Shown piece by piece: positions 1 through 5,068 of a stretch of DNA of 5,068 nucleotides; within the stretch, counting starts at the first letter, position 1, and every line of letters starts with the position of its first letter. The notes below the pieces were generated by a model. It was not told where the DNA came from. It saw nothing but the letters and a program-made list of their open reading frames with translations, and searched no databases. A program made the translations under genes and the position numbers. The stretch comes from Candidatus Calidifonticultor daggyaiensis (lineage in GTDB: Bacteria > Actinomycetota > Humimicrobiia > Humimicrobiales > Humimicrobiaceae): positions 1 through 5,068 of the forward strand of contig JACVJA010000147.1 in NCBI GenBank assembly GCA_015661035.1, given 5' to 3'.

Positions 1-29
1 GCAACAAATCCAACTTTTTTTTCTGACAT
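1..29 (-). CDS. 5' end of an unidentified protein gene, cut by the window edge
   Basis: Only the first nine codons and two bases of the tenth are visible. They read MSEKKVGFV, and the tenth codon begins GC, so it is Ala. The ATG at 29-27 follows a purine-rich ribosome binding site, AGAGGGG at 44-38, with an 8-base spacer, comparable with the sites before the other genes here. A basic start followed by a short hydrophobic beta strand (KVGFV) is typical of Rossmann-fold proteins. Together with the sugar operon upstream this makes a Gfo/Idh/MocA-type sugar dehydrogenase a reasonable guess, but the Ala at residue 10 instead of the usual Gly of GxGxxG argues for caution. Nine residues cannot settle the family. 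Same strand as the operon, 227 bases after its last gene. Confidence 0.6.
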
Positions 30-86
30 AGTTAAAACCCCTCTTTTAAATTTTTTTAATGCAAATTAATCCAAAAAAACAATATA

Positions 87-114
87 TTTATATTAAATAT
101 TTAATATGCTTCAA
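87..114 (-). promoter_or_regulatory. Candidate sigma-70-type promoter for the left-edge gene, with a palindrome in its spacer
   Basis: On the minus strand TTGAAG (114-109) is followed after 16 bases by TATAAA (92-87). These match the -35 consensus at four of six positions and the -10 at five of six. A perfect 18-bp A/T palindrome, 107-90, fills most of the spacer and reaches into the -10 box, a common operator position. The predicted transcript would begin some 50 bases before the ATG at 29. The background is so AT-rich that chance matches are likely, so this is only a candidate. Confidence 0.3.
90..107. repeat. Perfect 18-bp A/T palindrome
   Basis: Positions 90-107 read the same on both strands; pairing fails one base further out (T89 against G108). 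It overlaps a second A/T inverted repeat with arms 84-90 and 94-100. It could be an operator or simply a product of the A/T-only composition. No function can be assigned. Confidence 0.4.
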
Positions 115-256
115 TTAAAAGTTGACATCTCTTTAGACCTTTCTTTTAAATTCTTAAAATTTAATTTAATTATTCAATGAAAATTAAAAAACCAAATAAT
201 AACAAAAAGAGATTAAAATAATTTAAAGCATTAAAAATAAAAAATAAAAGATTTAA

Positions 257-1219
257 CTACGCCCACCACATTTCACCAACATTTTCATATAATAAAACAC
301 CTTTTAAGAATGATATTGCTTTGTTTAGACCTTCTGTTGCTGACATTAAAGGGTCTTCATGTTCAATACTTATGACACCATCATAACCTACAAGCCTTAA
401 AGCTGATACAAATTCATTCCAAAATTCATAGCTATGGCCATATCCTACAGTTCTAAATGTCCATGCACGTTTCGCTATTTCACTGTAATGCTTCCAATCA
501 TTTACACCCCTAAACCTAACTACATTTTCATCAACACGACTATCTTTTGCGTGAACATGAACAATAGCTTTACCTAAACATTTTATACTTGTAATTGGAT
601 CAATACCCTGCCAGAATAAATGGCTTGGATCAAAATTGCAGCAAATCTGTTCACCAACAGCTTCTCTTAGCTTTAACAATGCTTCAGTGTTATAAACAAC
701 ATCCCCCGGATGCATCTCTAATGCTACAACTATACCAGCTTTTTTTAATTTTTTTGCCATTTCTGACCAAAATGGAATTACTTTCTTTTCCCACTGCCAG
801 TTAACCATTTCAATAAAATAAGTTGGCCATGGGCAAGTTATCCAATTTGGTTCTTTTGCATCTTCGCTACCACCTGGACAACCAGCAAAACCATTTATAA
901 TCTTAACACCAATTTTAGATGCAAGTTCAATTGTTGCTTCAAAATCATCTATGTGCTCTTGAGCAATTTTTTTGTCTGGGTGAAGCATATTTCCGTGACA
1001 TGCAAAAGCTGAAATTTCAAGCTCATTATCTTTAGCAGTTTTAACCCATTTATCTAAAGCATTTTTATCCTTTAATAATTCCTGTGGGTTACAATGAATC
1101 TTGCCAACAAAGCCCCCGCTACCTGGCTCAATAGTTTTAAGACCAGCCTGACTTGCAGCCTTACAAGCATCTTCCCAATTTTTGTCACCAAAAACATTAG
1201 CCATTACTCCTAATTTCAT
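257..1219 (-). CDS. Sugar phosphate isomerase/epimerase family protein (xylose isomerase-like TIM barrel)
   Basis: A 320-residue cytoplasmic enzyme of the AP-endonuclease-2/xylose-isomerase-like TIM-barrel superfamily, whose members isomerise, epimerise or eliminate on sugars and keto-sugars using a divalent metal. The strands and likely metal ligands are visible: Glu168 in ALEMHPG, Asp197 and His200 in NFDPSHLFWQG, His223 in HVHAKD (with Lys225 and Asp226), and Glu286 in SIEHEDP. The CPGG loop at 114-117 and the W-rich stretch around 126-151 resemble a common uncharacterised subgroup found beside sugar ABC transporters. The ATG at 1219 is supported by GGGAGGG a few bases upstream; an internal Met6 is less well placed. 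Last gene of the visible operon, 73 bases after the small membrane protein. It probably acts on the imported sugar. Family sure, substrate and reaction unknown. Confidence 0.9.
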   Translation of the reverse strand: MKLGVMANVFGDKNWEDACKAASQAGLKTIEPGSGGFVGKIHCNPQELLKDKNALDKWVKTAKDNELEISAFACHGNMLHPDKKIAQEHIDDFEATIELASKIGVKIINGFAGCPGGSEDAKEPNWITCPWPTYFIEMVNWQWEKKVIPFWSEMAKKLKKAGIVVALEMHPGDVVYNTEALLKLREAVGEQICCNFDPSHLFWQGIDPITSIKCLGKAIVHVHAKDSRVDENVVRFRGVNDWKHYSEIAKRAWTFRTVGYGHSYEFWNEFVSALRLVGYDGVISIEHEDPLMSATEGLNKAISFLKGVLLYENVGEMWWA

Positions 1220-1292
1220 AAATCCCTCCCAAACTTTTATTTATAATGTTTAATATTGCTTTATTTAAATTTCATTTTAAAAACTTTCAAAA

Positions 1293-1523
1293 CTATTTTA
1301 TGTGAGTAACAAAAGTATAACCTGCTGCACCAGTAAGAAGTATTGGAAAACCATATTGGTAAAGTGAAAACCATATAGGCTGGCACAAAGCAAAAATACC
1401 AAAGAGCATAATCCACATAAATATAGGTTCTAAATTTTTTTGTTTAAATTTACCAGCCTTCCACATAGAAAGGCCAAGTATTAAACAAAAAACAACAGCA
1501 ATAATTAATGAAAGCCATCTCAT
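1293..1523 (-). CDS. Small integral membrane protein of unknown family, in the ABC transporter operon
   Basis: A 76-residue protein I do not recognise. It is nearly all membrane: hydrophobic segments at about 3-20, 33-53 and 57-73, with a short basic loop (Lys22, 25, 27, 29) between the first two and a basic C-terminus. The positive-inside rule suggests N-terminus out and C-terminus in. There is no signal for cleavage and no catalytic motif. It is a real gene on positional grounds: it starts only 8 bases after the permease stop, and its ribosome binding site (AGGGA) overlaps that TAG stop, so the two are likely translationally coupled. The context suggests an accessory subunit or assembly factor of the transporter. 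Small DUF2160 proteins in glycerol ABC transporter operons are an analogous case in size and position, but I cannot show homology. Confidence 0.75.
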   Translation of the reverse strand: MRWLSLIIAVVFCLILGLSMWKAGKFKQKNLEPIFMWIMLFGIFALCQPIWFSLYQYGFPILLTGAAGYTFVTHIK

Positions 1524-1531
1524 ATTAATCC

Positions 1532-2479
1532 CTACTTTCTAATTGCTCCAAAAGTAATCCCTCTAACAAGGTTTTTCCTTAAAAGAACCGTAAATATCAA
1601 AGCTGGAATAATAAATAATACTGCTCCTGCTGCTGCAGCTGCCCAGTCATAGCCTAGTACTCCCATTTGATATGGTAGCCATGGTGGTATTGTTTGAGCC
1701 CTACTTTTAGTCATAATAAAGGCAAAGCCAAATTCATTCCATGAAAATATAAAGCAAAATACTGCAGTAGCGGCAATACCCGTCATCGACTGAGGAATAA
1801 TAATTCTCCAAAATGTTTGGAATCTTGTATAACCATCAACCATAGCAGCTTCTTCATATTCTACAGGTATTTCATCAATAAAACCCTTTAATACCCATAC
1901 TGCAAATGATAAATTAAAAGCTGTGTATAAAATAATGAGACCAAGCTGGTTATCTGCTAGTCCAAGTTTTCTAAACATTAAAAAAACAGGAATTAGAACA
2001 ACCACTGCTGGAAGCATTCTAGTAGCTAAAATAAAGAATAATAAATCATTTTTACCTTTAATATTAAAGCGCGAGAATGCGTAAGCAGAAAAAGTTGCTA
2101 AAATTATTGTAAATGCTGTACTTATAAGTGTAACGATTAAACTATTTGCAAATCTGGAGGGAAAATCCCCAATCCTAACTATTTCTTCGTTTGTCTCGTA
2201 ATAGACTATTTTTTGATACCAAGTCATGTTATCAATTTGTTCTTGAGTAAGTTTTGTACCTGGTGGAAATACAGTTCTAGCTGTAAATATTCTAATGTAA
2301 GGAGCAATTGACGGTTTAAAAAATACTCTAGGAGGCCACTCTTTTATTAACGTCCATGGCTTAAATGAAGTATCAATTACAAAAAGAAGTGGCACTAAAT
2401 AAATAAATGTAAAAATACATATTAAAATAATAACAATTATTCTAACTATACTAACTCTCTTCTTATTAACAGCAGACAT
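1532..2479 (-). CDS. Carbohydrate ABC transporter permease, MalG-like (CUT1 family)
   Basis: A 315-residue inner-membrane permease, the MalG-type half of a sugar importer channel. About six membrane helices can be placed: 12-35, 112-135, 145-168, 178-199, 233-253 and 281-300. The cytoplasmic coupling loop has the EAA motif, with Glu210-Ala-Ala, Asp215, Gly216 and Ile228-Pro229. SWNEF at 246-250 and the C-terminal LVRGITFGAIRK stretch are hallmarks of CUT1 MalG-type proteins. The external loop between the first two helices is long, about 66-106, and carries a polar, charged insert. The ATG at 2479 follows AAAGGAT with normal spacing. It lies 21 bases after the first permease gene, and its TAG stop overlaps the next gene's ribosome binding site. 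It should pair with the 304-residue permease and an ATPase not seen here. Confidence 0.95.
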   Translation of the reverse strand: MSAVNKKRVSIVRIIVIILICIFTFIYLVPLLFVIDTSFKPWTLIKEWPPRVFFKPSIAPYIRIFTARTVFPPGTKLTQEQIDNMTWYQKIVYYETNEEIVRIGDFPSRFANSLIVTLISTAFTIILATFSAYAFSRFNIKGKNDLLFFILATRMLPAVVVLIPVFLMFRKLGLADNQLGLIILYTAFNLSFAVWVLKGFIDEIPVEYEEAAMVDGYTRFQTFWRIIIPQSMTGIAATAVFCFIFSWNEFGFAFIMTKSRAQTIPPWLPYQMGVLGYDWAAAAAGAVLFIIPALIFTVLLRKNLVRGITFGAIRK

Positions 2480-2500
2480 AAGCTTATCCTTTCGAGTTAT

Positions 2501-3415
2501 TTACTGTTTAGCTTTGTTAAGATATTTAATAAAAATATTGGTTATTGCAATAATCATAACAAGAACAATATAGCCTAGTGCAGAACCAATACCGGTTTTC
2601 CAAGTAACAAAAGCTGTATCATATAAGTGAATAGACAACAATTGAGGAGCGGTTGCTCCTCTGCCCGAAATACCCATTGCAATATCAAAAACTTTAAATG
2701 CTTCCATAGTTCTAAAAATTAACGCAACTAAAAGCAAAGGCCAAACCATTGGTAATGTAATTCTAGTAAATTTGTGCCACCATGATGCCCTATCTACCTC
2801 TGCAGCTTCATAGAGATATTGCGGAATTGCCCCAAGTCCTGCTAATGCTAAAAGCATTACAAATGGAGTCCACATCCAAATATCAGCAATTACTGCAGCA
2901 TATAAGTTATATCTGGTATCAGTAGCCCAATCAATTTTTCCAAGTCCAAGTAAATAATTAAACATACCCCAGTTTGGGTCATAAAAAAGCTTCCACATAA
3001 GTCCTACAATAACAGGGGACATTGTCATTGGCAGAACTAATAAAGTTGTAATAATTTCCCTGCCCCTAAATTTAATTTGAAGCAACAGTGCAAGTCCAAA
3101 ACCTAAAAGCATCTCACCACCAACTGACAAAACTACATATTTTGCAGTGGTTATAAATTTTTCCCATATTGCTTGATCGGTTAAAAGCTTAATATATTGT
3201 CCAATTCCTAAAAATCTTGGATTCTTTCCCCATACTAGTGGAAATTTTGCTGTAAAATTTGAAAAGCTTAAAACTAATGACCAAAAAAGCGGAAAAATAT
3301 TAATAACAACTAATAAAATAATAGTTGGTAATATGAATAATCTAATTAAGCCCTGATCACTTAAAGCTCTATATTGTATCTCAGTACTTGAAAACTCTTT
3401 TCTGCGGTTAAACAT
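2501..3415 (-). CDS. Carbohydrate ABC transporter permease, MalF/UgpA-like (CUT1 family)
   Basis: A 304-residue inner-membrane permease, the MalF/UgpA-type half of the channel. After a polar 20-residue N-terminus there are about six helices: 24-48, 85-112, 120-142, 172-195, 223-243 and 276-298. It lacks the extra N-terminal helices and large periplasmic domain of E. coli MalF, so it resembles the shorter UgpA form. The EAA coupling loop is clear (Glu203-Ala-Ala, Asp208, Ile219, Leu221-Pro222), but the usual Gly after the Asp is Arg209. The ATG at 3415 follows AAGGA with a 7-base spacer. It starts 77 bases after the binding-protein gene, across a strong hairpin, and is followed 21 bases later by the MalG-like permease. 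The assignment is secure; the substrate is not known. Confidence 0.95.
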   Translation of the reverse strand: MFNRRKEFSSTEIQYRALSDQGLIRLFILPTIILLVVINIFPLFWSLVLSFSNFTAKFPLVWGKNPRFLGIGQYIKLLTDQAIWEKFITTAKYVVLSVGGEMLLGFGLALLLQIKFRGREIITTLLVLPMTMSPVIVGLMWKLFYDPNWGMFNYLLGLGKIDWATDTRYNLYAAVIADIWMWTPFVMLLALAGLGAIPQYLYEAAEVDRASWWHKFTRITLPMVWPLLLVALIFRTMEAFKVFDIAMGISGRGATAPQLLSIHLYDTAFVTWKTGIGSALGYIVLVMIIAITNIFIKYLNKAKQ

Positions 3416-3451
3416 TTCTATTCCTTTTAGAATAAATTTTCAATTAATTTA

Positions 3452-3478
3452 GTGTTGCCCCAGTAAATGGGGCAACAC
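3452..3478 (-). promoter_or_regulatory. Intercistronic hairpin after the binding-protein gene
   Basis: Arms 3452-3462 (GTGTTGCCCCA) and 3468-3478 (TGGGGCAACAC) are perfectly complementary over 11 bp, with a 5-base loop at 3463-3467. The stem is far richer in G+C than the surrounding gap. In the direction of transcription it follows the binding-protein stop by 14 bases, and no T-run follows it, so it is not a standard rho-independent terminator. In CUT1 operons such hairpins often protect the 3' end of the binding-protein mRNA or attenuate read-through, giving more binding protein than permease. That role is inferred here; the structure itself is plain. Confidence 0.8.
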
Positions 3479-3492
3479 AATATTTTATATAA

Positions 3493-4923
3493 TTATTCTG
3501 TCAAATAACCTGCTTCTACAAAAATCTCAGTCCATTTATTAGCACATGCAGATAGTGCTTCTTTAGCAGTACCTTTGCTCTCAATTACATAAGGTCCAAC
3601 TGTTTCACTCATAGTCTTTAACAGTTCTGCATATTCTGGTACTGCCCAGAAATCCTTAAATATTTCCATTGATTTTGCAAAAGCAGGATTGTATGGAGTA
3701 GCATTTAAGAACTCTTCAGAAGCTAAAGTCTCAGCATGACAAGTATATCCGCCAAGTTTTGCCCATTCCATTTGAGTTTCTGGTCTTACAAACCACTCAA
3801 GCCACATAAATGCTAAATCCTGATGTTTTGAATATGTAACAACAGATGCTGCTTGTCCACCAAGTGCTGCAAACTGTCTTGTTTTGCCATCTCTTCCAAC
3901 TTGTGGCGGGCATGGGAAATATCCAGTAACATCAGCATATGGGTTTGTCTCTTTATTTGCAAGACCTGGGAAGAATGCAAAATAATTACAGCTAAAAGCA
4001 ACTTTACCAGCAACAAATGCATCATTGCATTTTACAAAAAATGCATCATTGAATGCGGGCGGTGTAAATTTAAAGAGCTTATTGTAAAATTCAATACCAT
4101 CAACAGACATATCACTATCAAGAATGCCCTTAACTTGATAAGTCTCATAGTCTCCCAGGTCACCACCAAATGACCATATTGCTTGCTCTGCAAACATTAC
4201 CATTGAATCATAACCGTTATCGCCATAAATAGCTACACCATAAAAGTCATTTGCTGGATCATGGAAGAATTCAGCAATATCAAGCATTGCATTCCAGTCT
4301 CTAGGTACATCTAAATCATAGCCATATTTTGCTTTAAAAGCCTCTTTATTTTTAGGATCTTCAAATAAATCTTTTCTATATGCCCAACCTAAAGCATCAC
4401 CTTCAACTGGAACTCCCCAATATTCGCCACTGCCTTTAGGATATTCAGCATAATACATCATTGATGCAGGTGTAAAACTTTCAGTAACACCATTATCTTT
4501 ACACCATTGTGTTAAATTAACATAATGACCGCCTGTAGACATAGCACCTACATCCTGACTGTCACCAATTATAATATCCCAGGTGTCATTTTGTGCTATC
4601 ATTTCAGCATTATATTTTTGTACAAATGTTTCCCATGGTATTTGCTCAACTATAACTTTAATACCAGTTTCAGCTGTAAAACCTTCTGATAGTTTTTGTA
4701 AATAATCTGCAGGAGCCCATTGAGCCCAAACTATTTTTAGAGTATCGCCACTAAGTTGAGCTGCAGTAGTTTCAGCTGCAGTAGTTTCAGCTGCAGTAGT
4801 TTCAGCTGCAGTAGTTTCAGCTGCAGTAGTTTCAGCTGCAGTTTTACAACCAGCAATTGAAAGCGTAATTACTAGTGCTACAGCCAAAACAACTGACATT
4901 ATTATTGACCATGTACGTTTCAT
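3493..4923 (-). CDS. Carbohydrate ABC transporter substrate-binding lipoprotein (solute-binding protein family 1)
   Basis: A 476-residue lipoprotein that captures a sugar outside the membrane and delivers it to the two permeases. The signal peptide has basic residues at 2-3, a hydrophobic core at about 6-24 and a lipobox ending AGC, with Cys26 as the lipidated residue. A flexible linker follows, with five exact ETTAA repeats at 31-55. The mature domain from about 60 begins with a typical first strand (TLKIVWAQW) and a helix leading to TAETGIKV. The C-terminal half has the family signature around 367-399: the protein-edge helix with WFVRPETQMEWAKLGG. Length is normal for the family once the linker is counted. 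Many aromatic residues (Trp68, 115, 169, 180, 250) suit sugar stacking. The ATG at 4923 follows AAAGGGGTGA. It is the first gene of the operon; the ligand is unknown. Confidence 0.95.
   Translation of the reverse strand: MKRTWSIIMSVVLAVALVITLSIAGCKTAAETTAAETTAAETTAAETTAAETTAAQLSGDTLKIVWAQWAPADYLQKLSEGFTAETGIKVIVEQIPWETFVQKYNAEMIAQNDTWDIIIGDSQDVGAMSTGGHYVNLTQWCKDNGVTESFTPASMMYYAEYPKGSGEYWGVPVEGDALGWAYRKDLFEDPKNKEAFKAKYGYDLDVPRDWNAMLDIAEFFHDPANDFYGVAIYGDNGYDSMVMFAEQAIWSFGGDLGDYETYQVKGILDSDMSVDGIEFYNKLFKFTPPAFNDAFFVKCNDAFVAGKVAFSCNYFAFFPGLANKETNPYADVTGYFPCPPQVGRDGKTRQFAALGGQAASVVTYSKHQDLAFMWLEWFVRPETQMEWAKLGGYTCHAETLASEEFLNATPYNPAFAKSMEIFKDFWAVPEYAELLKTMSETVGPYVIESKGTAKEALSACANKWTEIFVEAGYLTE
4759..4833 (-). 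repeat. Five perfect 15-bp tandem repeats encoding the ETTAA linker
   Basis: On the minus strand the unit GAAACTACTGCAGCT occurs five times with no base difference, encoding Glu-Thr-Thr-Ala-Ala at residues 31-55 of the binding lipoprotein. A partial unit flanks it upstream (4834-4842, encoding the Thr-Ala-Ala of residues 28-30). A 15-base unit keeps the reading frame, so gain or loss of copies would only change the length of the tether between the lipid anchor and the binding domain. Identity without synonymous drift points to recent expansion or ongoing slippage or recombination. Confidence 0.95.
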
Positions 4924-4962
4924 ACATTCACCCCTTTACTAAAGATTTTTTTAATTGATAAA

Positions 4963-4990
4963 TTGATTGTTCTCAATTTTTAACAATCAA
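4963..4990. repeat. Perfect 9-bp inverted repeat upstream of the operon
   Basis: TTGATTGTT at 4963-4971 and AACAATCAA at 4982-4990 are exact reverse complements with a 10-base spacer. The half-site centres are 19 bp apart, close to two helical turns, which suits a dimeric repressor or activator. In RNA it would be a weak hairpin (two G-C pairs) followed by a T-rich stretch. It overlaps the candidate -35 box at 4976-4971. An operator for a sugar-responsive regulator is the simplest reading, but no regulator gene is in the window. Confidence 0.5.
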
Positions 4991-5016
4991 GCTTTTTCTT
5001 TTTTTCATCACCTCCC
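4973..5016 (-). other. Strong Shine-Dalgarno sequence with an 11-codon ORF (possible leader peptide)
   Basis: On the minus strand GGGAGGTGAT at 5016-5007 is a near-perfect complement of the 16S rRNA 3' end. The first ATG (5008-5006) overlaps it, leaving only two bases after GGAGG, and opens an ORF of 11 codons, MKKRKSLIVKN, ending TGA at 4975-4973. The spacing is too short for efficient initiation, so translation is doubtful. Codons 7-9 coincide exactly with one arm of the inverted repeat, and the stop lies in its loop, which is the geometry expected if a translating ribosome controls that hairpin. It could equally be a chance ORF or a remnant of a lost gene start. Confidence 0.3.
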
Positions 5017-5068
5017 TTTTTTAAATTTCTGTAGTTTTAGAATTAAATTTCTTAAATTACTAGAATTC

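Larger units (their letters stand above)
30..256. other. AT-rich intergenic region between the TIM-barrel gene and the left-edge gene
   Basis: This 227-base gap is almost entirely A and T. It holds a candidate promoter with an 18-bp palindrome (87-114), a start-like module with a five-codon ORF (111-150), and the ribosome binding site of the left-edge gene (44-38). I searched for a rho-independent terminator after the TIM-barrel gene and found none. The only inverted repeats are A/T-only, such as the 7-bp arms at 146-152 and 158-164, with no G+C-rich stem followed by a T-run. The left-edge gene could therefore belong to the same transcript or have its own promoter. Confidence 0.6.
4924..5068 (-). 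promoter_or_regulatory. Operon upstream region
   Basis: These 145 bases before the first gene are AT-rich and contain the ribosome binding site of the binding-protein gene (AAAGGGGTGA, ending about 4 bases before the ATG), an inverted repeat (4963-4990), and an isolated strong Shine-Dalgarno sequence (5016-5007). A possible promoter is TTGAGA (4976-4971) with a 17-base spacer to TAAAAA (4953-4948), each four of six to consensus, which would give a very short leader. The promoter may instead lie beyond the right edge. No upstream gene end is visible in the window. Confidence 0.4.

Noticed and set aside
122..150. Plus-strand TTGACA (122-127) with a TTTAAA 17 bases further on, a promoter look-alike
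   Set aside because: No plus-strand gene follows; it would only give an antisense transcript into the TIM-barrel gene, and the AT-rich gap makes such matches likely by chance.
595..804. Plus-strand open frame of 69 codons
   Set aside because: It lies wholly antisense to the TIM-barrel gene, whose protein shows clear family motifs; no ribosome binding site or recognisable protein feature supports it.
1220..1292. Possible internal promoter (TTAAAT, 17 bases, TATAAA on the minus strand) before the TIM-barrel gene
   Set aside because: The -35 match is poor (three of six) and the region is AT-rich; the 73-base gap is compatible with continued operon transcription.
3452..3478. Rho-independent terminator
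   Set aside because: The stem is strong but no T-run follows on either strand, so it is reported as an intercistronic hairpin instead.
3813..4173. Open frames on both strands inside the binding-protein gene
   Set aside because: Both overlap the well-supported lipoprotein gene in other frames and their translations look like shadow sequence of skewed composition.
4759..4842. CRISPR or mobile-element repeat
   Set aside because: The 15-bp units are directly adjacent with no spacers and are in frame within the lipoprotein linker; this is a coding tandem repeat.

Overview
The window is AT-rich bacterial DNA carrying one tightly packed minus-strand operon for carbohydrate uptake. In order of transcription (right to left) it encodes a lipoprotein sugar-binding protein (4923-3493), two CUT1-family membrane permeases (3415-2501 and 2479-1532), a 76-residue membrane protein of unknown family (1523-1293), and a sugar phosphate isomerase/epimerase-type TIM barrel (1219-257). 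After a 227-base AT-rich gap, a further minus-strand gene with a good ribosome binding site starts at position 29 and runs off the left edge. No supported gene lies on the plus strand, and no RNA gene, insertion sequence or CRISPR array was seen.

The organism is a low-G+C bacterium using the standard code (Trp is TGG; stops are TAG and TAA), with purine-rich Shine-Dalgarno sites before every gene. The binding protein has a lipobox Cys followed by an ETTAA-repeat linker. That fits a Gram-positive-type or other lipoprotein-anchoring lineage, such as Firmicutes or deep-branching environmental low-G+C groups. This is inference; the window has no phylogenetic marker.

The genes fit a single job. 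The lipoprotein captures a sugar, oligosaccharide or polyol, the two permeases form the channel, and the TIM-barrel enzyme isomerises, epimerises or cleaves the imported sugar. No ATP-binding subunit is present, so it is either outside the window or a shared MsmX/UgpC-type ATPase. The substrate cannot be read from the sequence.

The non-coding parts also hold structure. A perfect 11-bp hairpin lies between the binding-protein gene and the first permease gene and probably sets their relative mRNA levels. Upstream of the operon there is a near-ideal Shine-Dalgarno sequence with only an 11-codon ORF after it, and a perfect 9-bp inverted repeat overlaps the end of that ORF. A second start-like module lies about 100 bases upstream of the left-edge gene. 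The most useful leads are the unknown small membrane protein, the leader/inverted-repeat arrangement, and the perfect 15-bp tandem repeat in the lipoprotein linker.
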